NCBI RefSeq assembly: GCF_900444945.1
Contig: NZ_UFRM01000001.1
Span: 1,589,501-1,653,500 of the forward strand
Length of the DNA: 64,000 nucleotides
Origin: Actinobacillus lignieresii
GTDB lineage: Bacteria; Pseudomonadota; Gammaproteobacteria; Enterobacterales; Pasteurellaceae
Direction of reading: 5' to 3'
Below are positions 30,822 through 42,123 of the stretch, piece after piece; position 1 is the stretch's first letter, and the number at the start of each line of letters is the position of its first letter. The notes below the pieces were generated by a model. That model worked only from the letters and a program-made list of their open reading frames with translations, was not told the origin of the DNA and made no database searches. The position numbers and the translations under genes were made by a program.

Positions 30822-31408
30822 CTAGTACATGCTAGGACTTTCCAATGCTGTTTTGACTTCTTCACACCACTTCGGCAATTCCTCAACCCATTGCGTTAAT
30901 TCATTTTCACTAAGGTGAAAAACTAAATTTGGGGCTTCGCCTGAATTGTCGTAGATAAATACTTCATCGCAAAGCGGTAAGATTTTGGTTAAATTTTGCA
31001 AACTGATGTTGTATCGATTTCGGATAGTTTCCTCATCAATAAAATGTCCGCCGCTTACGACTCTGGCTTTTACTCGGTCTATGTTAATCGAAACGCTATT
31101 CACGCAAACATAATTTAAGCGCACAAAAAAGCCATTTTCTTTCGCTGTTTTAATTCTCTGTAAAATGGAATTACCCGATAGCGTAGATTCCATAGAAAAC
31201 GAAATTTGCTGCCTAATCGCAAATTTAAATAATTCAATCGCTTTCCTGCCTGTTGACTATCTACTGCACGGGGATTTTCAGGGCTAATTTGCATTGCGAT
31301 ATGGTCTGAATCAATCACAATCTGCACTGTATCTTTGTTAAAACCACGCAAGGTTGTTTTTCCTGCACCGTTTGTTCCGCAGTAGAAAATCGCTAAATTA
31401 TTTTGCAT
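30822..31408 (-). pseudogene. Zeta-toxin/COG4185-like ATPase, frameshifted
   Basis: P-loop kinase-like protein of the zeta-toxin class. The N-terminal frame has FYCGTNGAGKTTLRG (Walker A, residues 11-19) and VIDSDHIAMQISPENPRAVDSQQAG. At about 31240, in the run GGAAAGCG, loss of one base shifts the frame. The other frame continues with AIELFKFAIRQQISFSMESTLSG (split: AIELFKFAIRQQ / ISFSMESTLSG), the substrate-side segment of the family, through to the stop at 30822. Rejoined length is about 196 residues, normal for the group. Start at the ATG at 31408, inside the end of the upstream small gene (11-bp overlap). The toxin should be inactive unless frameshifting occurs. Confidence 0.8.
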
Positions 31409-31568
31409 ATTCAATCACTTCTTCGTGTCCGTCAGGATAATGTCGAACAATATTTCCATTCGGTCGCTGAAATGTTAGCACTTCACGCTTTTTCTTATCG
31501 TCCATCCACGCCTTAAATTGAATTTGTAGTTGGCGTTGTTGTTCTTTAATTTGTTCAATTTTGGTCAT
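31398..31568 (-). CDS. Small protein, probable antitoxin partner of the zeta-like gene
   Basis: A 56-residue intact frame: MTKIEQIKEQQRQLQIQFKA, then WMDDKKKREVLTFQRPNGNI and VRHYPDGHEEVIEYAK. Hydrophilic, a helix followed by a beta-like part. AAGAAA lies upstream. Its stop overlaps the toxin start by 11 bp, the usual antitoxin-first order. The RPNG...HYPDG pattern is what I would expect for the small partner of zeta-like ATPases, but the family was assigned by context, so the role is inference. Confidence 0.65.
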   Translation of the reverse strand: MTKIEQIKEQQRQLQIQFKAWMDDKKKREVLTFQRPNGNIVRHYPDGHEEVIEYAK

Positions 31569-31619
31569 TTTCTTTCTCCAAAATTTGTAGATTTTTGCGG
31601 AAATTTGACCGCTCTTTTT

Positions 31620-31718
31620 CCACGCACGGCAAGCCGTACGTGGTTAGGATCAGCCTTCGGCTGAGTGAGCCACGCTGTGGCTCTGTATTTTATCTAGCTT
31701 CCAGCCCTAGTGGGGCTG
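31620..31718. repeat. Palindromic dispersed repeat, copy B (complete)
   Basis: Four consecutive hairpins: 31620-31643, 31651-31663, 31667-31683 and 31702-31718. The first three match copy A with one substitution (TTAGG versus TTACG). It lies between the antitoxin-like gene and elaA, so copies A and B are direct repeats flanking the toxin-antitoxin pair. Confidence 0.9.
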
Positions 31719-31726
31719 AATTATGC

Positions 31727-32149
31727 TTAATTAAAAACCATATCAAGATGAGGAATATTATCTTCTAAATAAATTCCGGAAGTCGCTGTGAACCCAAGGC
31801 TTTTATAAAATCCTTGTAAATAACTTTGCGCTTGGATTTTGATTGGTTTTACGGATTTCTCGGCAAATTCGACCGCTTGTAACATCAATTCACGAGCTAA
31901 ACCTGCTCCACGATATTCTTTTGCCACCAATACTCGCCCGATTTTTATATAATCTTTGCAAGGGATTATGCGACAGTAAGCGGTCAAATTCTCATTATTC
32001 TTTGCAAATAAATGCGTGGCAATAAGATCTAACTCATCCACTTCCTGATAAGGACAATTTTGTTCCACTACAAACACGGCGGTACGTAACTTGTAAATTT
32101 CAAACAATTCTCTTGTAGATAATTGTGAAAAGGTTTTGCAATACCACAT
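31727..32149 (-). CDS. elaA: GNAT acetyltransferase, ElaA family
   Basis: A 140-residue GNAT-fold acetyltransferase. Family blocks: LYxI-like LFEIYKLRTAVFVVEQNCPYQEVDELDL (split: YKLRTAVFVVEQ / NCPYQEVDELDL), IGRVLVAKEYRGAGLARELM (acetyl-CoA binding, about residues 69-88), and YLQGFYKSLGFTATSGIYLEDNIPH near the end, written in part as FYKSLGF. Substrate unknown. Starts immediately after the holC stop (TAAATG), so it is in the same operon. Confidence 0.9.
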   Translation of the reverse strand: MWYCKTFSQLSTRELFEIYKLRTAVFVVEQNCPYQEVDELDLIATHLFAKNNENLTAYCRIIPCKDYIKIGRVLVAKEYRGAGLARELMLQAVEFAEKSVKPIKIQAQSYLQGFYKSLGFTATSGIYLEDNIPHLDMVFN

Positions 32150-32587
32150 TTACGCTTGTTCCGTTTCCAATTGCCAACCCAATTGTCGGTACTGTTTGTA
32201 ACGCTCGCGTGCCTGTACTTTTTCCGTTTCATTTGCCGGTACGAAGTCAATAATCTGATTAAAACTGTTGATAAAATCCGGTACGGCTGTTTGTAACGAA
32301 ATCAATAAATCTCGGCGTTGTGCATTACGCTTGCCTTTCCATGAAATTTCTATCGGTGTAGCGTATTGCGTGACTTCGCCGGAAAGATTATGCGGCACAA
32401 ACGAATCCGGATCTCTTGCCCATAACGCTTCGTCGATATTCAAGGCTTGCTGTTCGGTTTCGCAGGCAATCAGCACACGTTTACCCAAACGCCATGCATT
32501 CGCCGCCAAATCACACGCCATTGTCTCAGCGGCGGAAAGGTTTTCCCGTTCCGTCTGGCTTAACAGGTAAAATTTAACTTGTTTCAT
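32150..32587 (-). CDS. holC: DNA polymerase III chi subunit
   Basis: Clamp-loader accessory subunit that contacts SSB. The 145-residue protein begins VKFYLLSQTERENLSAAE and has ACDLAANAWRLGKRVLIAC, LWARDPDSFVPHNLSGE and DFVPANETEKVQARERYKQY (end written in part), all diagnostic HolC blocks. It is followed by elaA and, after an accessory interval, valS; holC-valS adjacency is the ancestral arrangement in E. coli. Confidence 0.94.
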   Translation of the reverse strand: MKQVKFYLLSQTERENLSAAETMACDLAANAWRLGKRVLIACETEQQALNIDEALWARDPDSFVPHNLSGEVTQYATPIEISWKGKRNAQRRDLLISLQTAVPDFINSFNQIIDFVPANETEKVQARERYKQYRQLGWQLETEQA

Positions 32588-32860
32588 TGCCTAGCCCTGA
32601 ATAGAAAAGAATACAAAAGAGTAAGATTTTATCCGAAAATGAGGAAAATTTGAAATGTAAGCGGTAAGTTTTACTCGTTTTTTTGCAAAACTTTCGTGAA
32701 AAATAACCGCTTATTAGGGAAAAGAATACCTTGATGGGTTGCAAGCTAAAATTGAACTTATTTTTCCGTCGTTAATCTAACGCAGCGACCGGCTATTTCA
32801 ATCACGTTAGAATGATGTAGAATATAGTCTCCCTTAAACCTAACTTTAGAGGACTTTACC

Positions 32861-33304
32861 ATGGGTTTATTTGATTTTGCAGCCAATATCGGCAAAAAAC
32901 TTTTCAATAAAGAAGAAGAAGCGTCACAAGCGGTAACCGAACACTTAAACGAAGATAATCCGGGTGTCGAGAACGTTCAAGTTACCGTTGAAAACGGTGT
33001 GGCGAACTTAACCGGTATTGCGGCTACGGCGGCAGCGGTAGAAAAAGCGGTATTAATGGCAGGTAACATCGAAGGTATTTCGGAAGTGAAAATCGACGGT
33101 GTTCAAATTGCGAACGGCGAAGCGCTTGCCGGTGACGATGAGTTCTACGTGATTCAAAAAGGCGATACTTTATGGGAAATCGCAACCAAAGCGTACGGTA
33201 ACGGTGCAAAATATAAAGCGATCGTTGAAGCGAACAAAGAAGTAATCAAAGACGAAAATAAAATCTTCCCGGGTCAAAAAATCCGTATTCCTAAAGGTTT
33301 ATAA
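32861..33304 (+). CDS. kbp: BON-LysM potassium-binding protein Kbp (YgaU)
   Basis: A 147-residue protein without a signal peptide (MGLFDFAANIGKKLF). A BON domain covers about residues 25-88 (VENVQVTVENGVANLTGIA, then VEKAVLMAGNIEGISEVKID) and a LysM domain 95-146 (FYVIQKGDTLWEIATKAYG ... IFPGQKIRIPKGL). This is the Kbp/YgaU architecture; the E. coli protein binds K+ in the cytoplasm. AGAGGA precedes the ATG. Confidence 0.92.
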   Translation: MGLFDFAANIGKKLFNKEEEASQAVTEHLNEDNPGVENVQVTVENGVANLTGIAATAAAVEKAVLMAGNIEGISEVKIDGVQIANGEALAGDDEFYVIQKGDTLWEIATKAYGNGAKYKAIVEANKEVIKDENKIFPGQKIRIPKGL

Positions 33305-33344
33305 TCGTTAAAGTCGGAAAGACAAAACAAACGATATTAATTGC

Positions 33345-33397
33345 AAAAAATCAGTAAGATTTAACCGCTTAACGGCTAAATTTTGCTGATTTTTTTA
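33345..33397 (+). terminator. Terminator after kbp
   Basis: AAAAAATCAG...ATTTAACCG (33345-33367) folds on CGGCTAAATTTTGCTGATTTTTTT. The T run supports termination. Confidence 0.75.
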
Positions 33398-33438
33398 ATT
33401 ATTTATTGTTCGGAATCCTATTATCCCTCGACAGATCA

Positions 33439-33467
33439 TTGACATAACGTTACAATGCACGTCTATT
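33439..33467 (+). promoter_or_regulatory. Candidate tig promoter
   Basis: TTGACA (33439-33444), 17-base spacer, TCTATT (33462-33467); 38 bp before the tig start. Confidence 0.5.
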
Positions 33468-33505
33468 TCTGTATCTTTTATATACCCCCAACTTGAGGTT
33501 TAAGA

Positions 33506-34807
33506 ATGTCAATTTCTATTGAAACTTTAGAAGGCTTACAACGCCGTGTAACGATTACCGTAGCTGCAGACAAAATCGAAGCGGCTTATAAAGAACAATT
33601 AAAAGGCTATGCGAAAAACGCTCGTGTAGACGGTTTCCGTAAAGGTAAAGTGCCGCACGCAATTATCGAACAACGTTTCGGTTTAGCGGCTCGCCAAGAC
33701 GTATTATCCGATGAAATGCAACGTGCGTTCTTTGATGCGGTAATCGCAGAGAAAATCAACCTTGCAGGTCGTCCTACCCTCACACCGAACAACTACCAAC
33801 CGGGTCAAGAATTCAGCTTCACAGCAACGTTTGAAGTATTCCCGGAAGTTGAATTAAAAGGTTTGGAAAACATCGAAGTTGAAAAACCGGTTGTAGAAAT
33901 CACAGAAGCTGATTTAGACAAAATGATCGATGTTTTACGTAAACAACAAGCGACTTGGGCTGAATCTCAAGAAGCTGCGCAAGCGGAAGACCGTGTTGTA
34001 ATCGACTTCGTCGGTTCTGTTGACGGTGAAGAGTTTGAAGGCGGTAAAGCGACAGACTTCACTTTAGCAATGGGTCAAGGTCGTATGATCCCTGGTTTCG
34101 AAGAAGGTATCGTTGGTCACAAAGCGGGCGAACAATTCGATATCGATGTCACTTTCCCTGAAGAATACCACGCTGAAAACTTAAAAGGTAAAGCGGCGAA
34201 ATTCGCAATCACACTTAAGAAAGTAGAAAACATCGTATTACCTGAATTAACAGAAGAATTCGTGAAAAAATTCGGTGCGGCGAAAACCGTTGAAGAATTA
34301 CGTGCGGAAATTAAGAAAAATATGCAACGTGAACTTAAAAATGCGGTAACCGCACGCGTTAAAAACCAAGTAATCAACGGCTTAATCGCACAAAACGATA
34401 TTGAAGTACCGGCTGCAGCGGTAGCGGAAGAAGTGGACGTATTACGTCGTCAAGCAGTTCAACGATTCGGAGGTAAACCGGAAATGGCTGCACAATTACC
34501 GGCGGAATTATTCGAAGCGGATGCAAAACGTCGTGTTCAAGTAGGTTTATTACTTTCAACCGTAATCGGTACTAACGAATTAAAAGTTGATGAGAAACGT
34601 GTTGAAGAAACGATTGCTGAAATCGCTTCGGCTTACGAACAACCAGCTGAAGTTGTTGCTCACTATGCGAAAAACCGTCAATTAACCGAAAATATCCGTA
34701 ACGTGGTATTAGAAGAACAAGCGGTTGAAGTAGTGCTTGCGAAAGCGAAAGTAACCGAAAAAGCGGCATCTTTTGACGAAGTAATGGCTCAACAAGCTCA
34801 AGGCTAA
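33506..34807 (+). CDS. tig: Trigger factor
   Basis: Ribosome-associated chaperone and prolyl isomerase. The ribosome-docking loop is GFRKGKVP (43-50). The FKBP-like domain is about 150-240 ([39 protein letters not shown]), and the C-terminal helical arms fill the rest. 433 residues, one of the standard lengths. Followed by a short terminator and a USS pair. Confidence 0.97.
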   Translation: MSISIETLEGLQRRVTITVAADKIEAAYKEQLKGYAKNARVDGFRKGKVPHAIIEQRFGLAARQDVLSDEMQRAFFDAVIAEKINLAGRPTLTPNNYQPGQEFSFTATFEVFPEVELKGLENIEVEKPVVEITEADLDKMIDVLRKQQATWAESQEAAQAEDRVVIDFVGSVDGEEFEGGKATDFTLAMGQGRMIPGFEEGIVGHKAGEQFDIDVTFPEEYHAENLKGKAAKFAITLKKVENIVLPELTEEFVKKFGAAKTVEELRAEIKKNMQRELKNAVTARVKNQVINGLIAQNDIEVPAAAVAEEVDVLRRQAVQRFGGKPEMAAQLPAELFEADAKRRVQVGLLLSTVIGTNELKVDEKRVEETIAEIASAYEQPAEVVAHYAKNRQLTENIRNVVLEEQAVEVVLAKAKVTEKAASFDEVMAQQAQG

Positions 34808-34818
34808 TTCTCAAATAG

Positions 34819-34845
34819 AAAGCTCTCCGTTTCGGAGGGCTTTTA
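34819..34845 (+). terminator. Terminator after tig
   Basis: AAGCTCTCCG-TTT-CGGAGGGCTT with one wobble and a TTTT tail. A second USS-type inverted repeat (AAGCGGTT... / ...ACCGCTT) follows at about 34859-34911. Confidence 0.85.
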
Positions 34846-34939
34846 ATTAGCATTTTACAAGCGGTTGATTTTAGGAAAAAATTTGCAAAAATTTCTCTAA
34901 AAATGACCGCTTTCTTTTTAACAAGAAGAGAATTTAGTC

Positions 34940-35389
34940 ATGGATTTAACATTTACTCAACAGCTCCAGCAATTTATTGCGGCTCATCCTATTTTAATTT
35001 TTGCATGGGTTGCTTTAGTCGTTGCGGTTTTATTTAATTTTTATAAAGGCGTAACCAGCAAATATAAAATCGTTGAAAACGCCCAAGCGACGCAATTAGT
35101 CAATAAAGAAGAAGGTATTTTCCTCGATCTACGTTCGGAAGATGAATTCCGTGCAGGTCATATCGTTGAAAGTCACCATATTCTTCCAAGTGAAATCAAA
35201 GCAAATAATGTCCACCCGATCGAGAAGTATAAAGATCGTCCAGTTATCTTAGTCGATAGCAACGGTTTCTCCGCTGGCTCAAGTGCGGATTTACTTGCCA
35301 AACAAGGTTTCGCTAAAGTATATGTATTAAAAGAAGGTATTTTAGGCTGGAAAGCCGCTAATCTTCCGACGGTTAAAAAACATAAATAA
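34940..35389 (+). CDS. Rhodanese-like membrane-anchored protein (YibN type) lacking the catalytic Cys
   Basis: A 149-residue protein with an N-terminal membrane helix (PILIFAWVALVVAVLFNFY, residues 17-35) and a cytoplasmic rhodanese domain (FLDLRSEDEFRAGHI about 61-75; LLAKQGFAKVYVLKEGILGW about 118-137). The active-site loop, normally C-x-x-G, reads VDSNGFS, and the protein has no cysteine at all, so sulfur transfer is impossible by the usual chemistry. E. coli yibN-grxC-secB-gpsA-cysE has the same order, but grxC is absent here. 24 bp upstream of secB. Confidence 0.88.
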   Translation: MDLTFTQQLQQFIAAHPILIFAWVALVVAVLFNFYKGVTSKYKIVENAQATQLVNKEEGIFLDLRSEDEFRAGHIVESHHILPSEIKANNVHPIEKYKDRPVILVDSNGFSAGSSADLLAKQGFAKVYVLKEGILGWKAANLPTVKKHK

Positions 35390-35413
35390 TTTAGATAAAT
35401 TAAAGGAAATATT

Positions 35414-35914
35414 ATGGCTGAAGAAAACCAAGTTGCCGCTCAAGAAGAAGCTCAAACTCCGTTCGAACTTCAAATTCAGCGCATCTATATCAAAGACGTT
35501 TCATTCGAAGCTCCGAATCTACCGACAATTTTCCATCAAGAGTGGAAACCTCAGTTAGGTTTTGAACTTGATACGGAAACCAAACAGTTAGATGAAGATC
35601 TTTATGAGGTGGTATTGCACATCAATGTTTCGACTACATTAGAAGATAGCGGCGATACCGCTTTCATCTGTGAAGTGAAACAAGCGGGCGTGTTCACGAT
35701 TAAAGGCTTAGAAGGCATTCAATTGGCACACTGTCTAGCGTCACAATGCCCGAACGTGCTTTATCCTTACGCACGTGAATTAATTGCAAGCCTAGTTAAT
35801 CGCGGTACCTTCCCTGCGTTAAATTTATCACCGGTAAACTTCGATGCGTTGTTTATGGATTACTTACAACGTCAAGAAGCGGAACAAAACGCGGAAGCAC
35901 CTGCAGTAAACTAA
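35414..35914 (+). CDS. secB: Protein-export chaperone SecB
   Basis: Cytoplasmic tetrameric chaperone that keeps preproteins unfolded and hands them to SecA. The 166-residue sequence has the family blocks [55 protein letters not shown] and [15 protein letters not shown]. Downstream of the rhodanese-like gene; its own terminator lies before gpsA, unlike the tight secB-gpsA spacing in E. coli. Confidence 0.97.
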   Translation: MAEENQVAAQEEAQTPFELQIQRIYIKDVSFEAPNLPTIFHQEWKPQLGFELDTETKQLDEDLYEVVLHINVSTTLEDSGDTAFICEVKQAGVFTIKGLEGIQLAHCLASQCPNVLYPYARELIASLVNRGTFPALNLSPVNFDALFMDYLQRQEAEQNAEAPAVN

Positions 35915-35922
35915 TCTCTTTT

Positions 35923-35951
35923 AAGGTATGCAAATTGCATACCTTTTCTTT
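35923..35951 (+). terminator. Terminator after secB
   Basis: AAGGTATGCAA-AT-TGCATACCTT followed by TTCTTTTC. Confidence 0.88.
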
Positions 35952-36098
35952 TCTCCACCCAATTCATAACTCAAAACTTTGCATAGGTTTAAATAAGCAT
36001 AATTGACGGATTTATCTCAAATGATATATTGAGCTTCATTATTTAGCAGCCTATACGAATGCTAATTTCAACATATTTCATCAGATAAGGACAATATA

Positions 36099-37109
36099 AT
36101 GAGTGAAATGTATTCGGCGCCCGTTACGGTTTTAGGAGCCGGTTCTTACGGTACAGCTTTAGCAATCGCACTTGCACGTAACGGACATAAAACCTACCTA
36201 TGGGGACATCAACCTGAAAAAATGGCGATATTAGCGGCTGAGCGTATGAATAACACTTTTTTGCCGGATATTGCTTTTCCCGACGCCTTAGAAATTGAAA
36301 GTGATTTGGTTCAAGCTATTGCAAAAGTAAGAGATATTTTAATTGTTGTGCCTAGCCATGTGTTTGCCGACGTATTAACCCAAATAAAGCCGCTACTAAA
36401 TGCTCATCACCGCATTATGTGGGCAACCAAGGGGTTGGAACGTAATACCGGAAGACTATTACAAACCGTAGCGCAAGAAATTCTTGGCAATCAATATCCG
36501 TTAGCGGTACTTTCCGGCCCGACCTTTGCCAAGGAGTTGGCTCAAGGCTTACCGACAGCTATTGCATTGTCCTCAAATAACGACCGATTTGCCGATGAAA
36601 TGCAACAACGTATCCATTGTTCTAAAGCATTCCGAGTTTATTTAAATAACGATATGATTGGCGTGCAATTAGGCGGTGCGATTAAGAATGTGATCGCAAT
36701 CGGGGCGGGAATTTCCGACGGTATGGGATTCGGTGCCAATGCAAGAACGGCACTGATTACACGAGGTTTAGCGGAAATCAGTCGTTTAGGCGCATCACTC
36801 GGTGCCAATTCGAATACCTTTATGGGTATGGCGGGACTTGGCGATTTAGTACTTACCTGTACTGATAACCAATCACGCAATCGCCGTTTCGGCCTAATGC
36901 TCGGACAAGGAAAATCCACCGAACAAGCTATGGCGGAAATCGGGCAAGTGGTAGAAGGCTTCTACAACACGAAAGAGGCATATTTACTGGCGCAAAACCA
37001 AGGAGTGGAAATGCCGATTGTCGAACAAATTTACCAGATGTTATTCTGCGCTAAAAACGCACACGATGTTGCTACAAGTCTATTAGGGCGTGAGCGTAAA
37101 GGTGAATAA
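36099..37109 (+). CDS. gpsA: Glycerol-3-phosphate dehydrogenase [NAD(P)+]
   Basis: Makes sn-glycerol-3-phosphate from dihydroxyacetone phosphate for phospholipid synthesis. NAD-binding loop [18 protein letters not shown] (about residues 13-30), [17 protein letters not shown], catalytic-lysine region [19 protein letters not shown], and [12 protein letters not shown]. 336 residues. AAGGA precedes the ATG. 11 bp separate it from cysE, so the two form an operon. Confidence 0.97.
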   Translation: MSEMYSAPVTVLGAGSYGTALAIALARNGHKTYLWGHQPEKMAILAAERMNNTFLPDIAFPDALEIESDLVQAIAKVRDILIVVPSHVFADVLTQIKPLLNAHHRIMWATKGLERNTGRLLQTVAQEILGNQYPLAVLSGPTFAKELAQGLPTAIALSSNNDRFADEMQQRIHCSKAFRVYLNNDMIGVQLGGAIKNVIAIGAGISDGMGFGANARTALITRGLAEISRLGASLGANSNTFMGMAGLGDLVLTCTDNQSRNRRFGLMLGQGKSTEQAMAEIGQVVEGFYNTKEAYLLAQNQGVEMPIVEQIYQMLFCAKNAHDVATSLLGRERKGE

Positions 37110-37120
37110 AGAGGTTTTAC

Positions 37121-37936
37121 ATGAACGAAAGTGAACTTAATCAAATTTGGAAAAATATCAGAGAAGAAGCGCAAGAACTAGTAGAAAATGAACCGATGCT
37201 TGCCAGCTTTTTCCATGCCACAATTCTAAAACATAGTAATTTAGGCGGATCATTAAGTTATATCTTAGCCAATAAATTGGCTAATCCGATTATGCCGGCA
37301 ATTGCCTTAAAAGAAATTATTGAAGAGGCTTATCAAGCTAACCCGCAGATTATTGCCAGTGCCGCTTGTGATATTGAAGCGGTTCGTACTCGAGATCCGG
37401 CGGTAGATAAATGGACAACGCCTTTACTCTATTTAAAAGGTTATCATGCAATCCAAAGCTATCGTGTTACTCATTACCTTTGGCAACAAGGACGTAAAGC
37501 GTTAGCTATTTATTTACAAAATGAAATTTCCGTCGCATTTGACGTGGATATTCATCCGGCGGCTAAACTGGGTTGCGGTATTATGTTTGACCACGCAACG
37601 GGTATTGTAGTCGGTGAAACAGCGGTAATTGAAAATGATGTGTCGATTTTACAAGGCGTAACGCTTGGCGGTACCGGTAAAGAACACGGTGATCGCCATC
37701 CGAAAATTCGTGAAGGCGTAATGATTGGTGCCGGTGCGAAAATCTTAGGTAATATCGAAATCGGGCGCTATTCAAAAATCGGAGCGAATTCGGTCGTGTT
37801 ACAGCCTGTGCCTGATCACGCAACCGCTGCAGGCGTACCGGCCCGAATTATCGGACAATCCTCCGTGCAAAAACCGGCTTTTGATATGAACCAATATTTT
37901 GAAGATATCGAAGGGACTTATGGGGACGGAATTTAG
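37121..37936 (+). CDS. cysE: Serine O-acetyltransferase
   Basis: Acetylates serine, the first step to cysteine. N-terminal helical domain, then left-handed beta-helix hexapeptide repeats (about residues 145-235). Catalytic D and H are in FDHATGIVVGE and LGGTGKEHGDRHPKI. The C-terminal tail (ending EGTYGDGI) is the flexible part that binds CysK and feels cysteine feedback; it ends in Ile as CysK-binding tails do. 271 residues. Confidence 0.97.
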   Translation: MNESELNQIWKNIREEAQELVENEPMLASFFHATILKHSNLGGSLSYILANKLANPIMPAIALKEIIEEAYQANPQIIASAACDIEAVRTRDPAVDKWTTPLLYLKGYHAIQSYRVTHYLWQQGRKALAIYLQNEISVAFDVDIHPAAKLGCGIMFDHATGIVVGETAVIENDVSILQGVTLGGTGKEHGDRHPKIREGVMIGAGAKILGNIEIGRYSKIGANSVVLQPVPDHATAAGVPARIIGQSSVQKPAFDMNQYFEDIEGTYGDGI

Positions 37937-37961
37937 CCGTTAGCAAAATGTCATAAAAATC

Positions 37962-37992
37962 AGACCGTTTATTCACAACAAGCGGTCTTTTT
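37962..37992 (+). terminator. USS terminator after cysE
   Basis: AGACCGTTT (37962-37970) and AAGCGGTCT (37980-37988; one mismatch-wobble), then TTTTT. Uptake signal at 37978-37986. Confidence 0.85.
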
Positions 37993-38079
37993 CATTGCCT
38001 TTCTTATCCGTTTCTTATGATTTTCAGCATCTTTATCATAATCGGCATAACTAACCCATTACCTTAACACCCATCATAA

Positions 38080-38111
38080 AAAACAAAAAGGCGTGCCTTT
38101 CAACACGCCTT
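38080..38111 (-). terminator. Terminator of the str operon (after tuf)
   Basis: AAGGCGTG (38088-38095) pairs with CACGCCTT (38104-38111). Read on the minus strand, a TTTTTGTTTTTT tail follows. Confidence 0.88.
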
Positions 38112-38152
38112 CTCTTTTAGCATTTCGCTTCAAATATTAAGCTAAAACTTAA

Positions 38153-39349
<1,197 letters not shown>

Positions 39350-39357
39350 CTAGAAAT

Positions 39358-39383
39358 AAGCCTCCGCCCTATTGCCGAGGCTT
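39358..39383 (-). other. Intercistronic hairpin fusA-tuf
   Basis: AAGCCTC (39358-39364) pairs with GAGGCTT (39377-39383), extended by G-C pairs into the loop. No T run follows on the minus strand, so it is more likely an RNA processing or stability element than a terminator. Confidence 0.6.
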
Positions 39384-39398
39384 TAGTTAAAAGATAAA

Positions 39399-41504
39399 TT
39401 ATTTAGCTTTACGAGCTTCAATAATTGCATTAGCAACGCTTGTCGGTGCTTCAGCGTATTTTAATGGTTCCATTGAGTAAGATGCACGACCTTGAGTTTG
39501 TGAACGTAAGTCTGTTGCATAACCGAACATTTCTGATAACGGTACTTCCGCATTGATCTTAACAACGAACTCATTCGCTTCTTGACCGTTAACCATCGCA
39601 CGACGACGGCTTAAGTCACCGATTACATCACCCACGTAGTCTGGTGGAGTTTCCACTTCAACTTTCATGATTGGCTCAAGTAATACAGGGTTTGCACGAC
39701 CGAACGCTGATTTAAACGCTAATGATGCAGCAAGTTTAAACGCTAATTCTGACGAGTCAACATCATGGTATGAACCGAAGTGTAAACGTACACCGACATC
39801 AACTACCGGATAACCCGCTAACGGACCTGATTTAAGTTGTTCTTGGATACCTTTATCAACCGCAGGGATAAATTCGCCAGGAATTACACCACCTTTGATC
39901 TCGTTCACGAATTCGTAACCAGGACCTTCCGGCTCTAATGGGTATAAGTCGATAACAACGTGACCGTACTGACCGCGACCACCAGATTGTTTTGCGTGTT
40001 TACCTTCAACATCGTTAACACGAGTGCGGATAGTTTCACGGTAAGATACTTGTGGTTTACCGATATTCGCTTCTACTTTGAACTCACGTTTCATACGGTC
40101 AACGATGATGTCTAAGTGTAACTCACCCATACCTGAAATGATCGTTTCGCCAGATTCTTCATCTGTGTGAACACGGAATGAAGGGTCTTCTTGTGCTAAA
40201 CGACCTAAAGCTAAGCCCATTTTCTCTTGGTCAGCTTTAGTTTTTGGCTCAACCGCAACAGAGATTACCGGCTCAGGGAATTCCATACGCTCAAGGATGA
40301 TTGGTGCGTCGATTGCACATAATGTGTCACCTGTACCAACATCTTTTAAGCCGATTGCCGCAGCGATATCGCCCGCACGAACTTCTTTGATCTCTTCACG
40401 TTTGTTTGCGTGCATCTGTACGATACGACCAAAACGTTCACGTTTTTGTTTTACTGAGTTGTAAACTGTATCACCAGAGTTGATTACACCTGAGTAAACA
40501 CGGAAGAAGGTTAAGTTACCTACGAATGGGTCTGTTGCAATTTTGAATGCTAATGAAGCAAATGGCTCATCATCGCTTGCGTGACGCTCGCCTTCAGTCT
40601 CATCTTCATTGATACCTTTAATTGCAGGAATATCAGTTGGTGCCGGTAAGTAATCAATTACCGCATCAAGCATTGCTTGTACACCTTTGTTTTTGAATGC
40701 AGAACCACAGCATACAGGGATTACTTCACCTGCTAATACGCGTTGACGTAACGCTGCTTTGATTTCATCTTCAGTTAATTCTTCACCAGAGAAGAATTTT
40801 TCCATTAATTCTTCAGACGCTTCAGCTGCTGCTTCAACAAGCATCGCACGGTGTTCTTCACAAGCATCAAGCATCTCTGCCGGAATATCTTCGTAAGTGA
40901 AGGTCATACCTTGGTCGGCTTCGTTCCAGTTGATTGCTTTCATTTTGATTAAATCAACTACACCTTTGAAGCTGTCTTCTGCACCGATTGGAAGTTGTAA
41001 TGCAACTGAGTTACCACCTAAGCGGGTTTTGATTTGCTCAACAACACGTAGGAAGTTTGCACCTGTACGGTCCATTTTGTTTACGAACGCAATACGTGGT
41101 ACTTTATATTTGTTAGCTTGACGCCATACAGTTTCAGATTGTGGTTGAACACCACCTACTGCACAGTAAACCATTACCGCACCATCAAGTACACGCATTG
41201 AACGTTCTACTTCGATAGTAAAGTCAACGTGTCCTGGAGTATCGATAACGTTGATACGGTGTTGTGGATACTGTTGTGACATACCTGACCAGAATGCAGT
41301 TGTTGCAGCAGAAGTGATTGTAATACCATGCTCTTGTTCCTGTTCCATCCAGTCCATTGTTGCCGCACCATCGTGAACTTCACCGATCTTATGGCTTACA
41401 CCTGTATAGAAAAGGATACGTTCAGAGGTCGTTGTTTTACCCGCGTCGATGTGCGCACTGATACCGATATTACGGTATCTTTCAATAGGGGTTTGACGAG
41501 CCAT
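39399..41504 (-). CDS. fusA: Elongation factor G
   Basis: Translocation GTPase. G1 is AHIDAGKTT (about residues 18-26), G3 DTPGHVDF, G4 NKMDR and G5 GSAF; domain IV begins near [10 protein letters not shown] and contains GGRGQYGHV. 701 residues, full length. Between rpsG and tuf in the str operon, with hairpin-bearing spacers on both sides. Confidence 0.98.
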   Translation of the reverse strand: MARQTPIERYRNIGISAHIDAGKTTTSERILFYTGVSHKIGEVHDGAATMDWMEQEQEHGITITSAATTAFWSGMSQQYPQHRINVIDTPGHVDFTIEVERSMRVLDGAVMVYCAVGGVQPQSETVWRQANKYKVPRIAFVNKMDRTGANFLRVVEQIKTRLGGNSVALQLPIGAEDSFKGVVDLIKMKAINWNEADQGMTFTYEDIPAEMLDACEEHRAMLVEAAAEASEELMEKFFSGEELTEDEIKAALRQRVLAGEVIPVCCGSAFKNKGVQAMLDAVIDYLPAPTDIPAIKGINEDETEGERHASDDEPFASLAFKIATDPFVGNLTFFRVYSGVINSGDTVYNSVKQKRERFGRIVQMHANKREEIKEVRAGDIAAAIGLKDVGTGDTLCAIDAPIILERMEFPEPVISVAVEPKTKADQEKMGLALGRLAQEDPSFRVHTDEESGETIISGMGELHLDIIVDRMKREFKVEANIGKPQVSYRETIRTRVNDVEGKHAKQSGGRGQYGHVVIDLYPLEPEGPGYEFVNEIKGGVIPGEFIPAVDKGIQEQLKSGPLAGYPVVDVGVRLHFGSYHDVDSSELAFKLAASLAFKSAFGRANPVLLEPIMKVEVETPPDYVGDVIGDLSRRRAMVNGQEANEFVVKINAEVPLSEMFGYATDLRSQTQGRASYSMEPLKYAEAPTSVANAIIEARKAK

Positions 41505-41549
41505 TTAATTATTACCTTTTTGGTTTAAATTGAAATTCTTAATAAGGGT

Positions 41550-41580
41550 AAGGCTTCACCGCAAACTGAGATGAAGCCTT
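41550..41580 (-). other. Intercistronic hairpin rpsG-fusA
   Basis: AAGGCTTCA (41550-41558) pairs perfectly with TGAAGCCTT (41572-41580) across a 13-base loop. Confidence 0.65.
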
Positions 41581-41600
41581 CTATAAGCTTACTTAAACGA

Positions 41601-42089
<489 letters not shown>

Positions 42090-42123
42090 TTAAATCTTCA
42101 GGATATCCAAAACTCATCTAATC

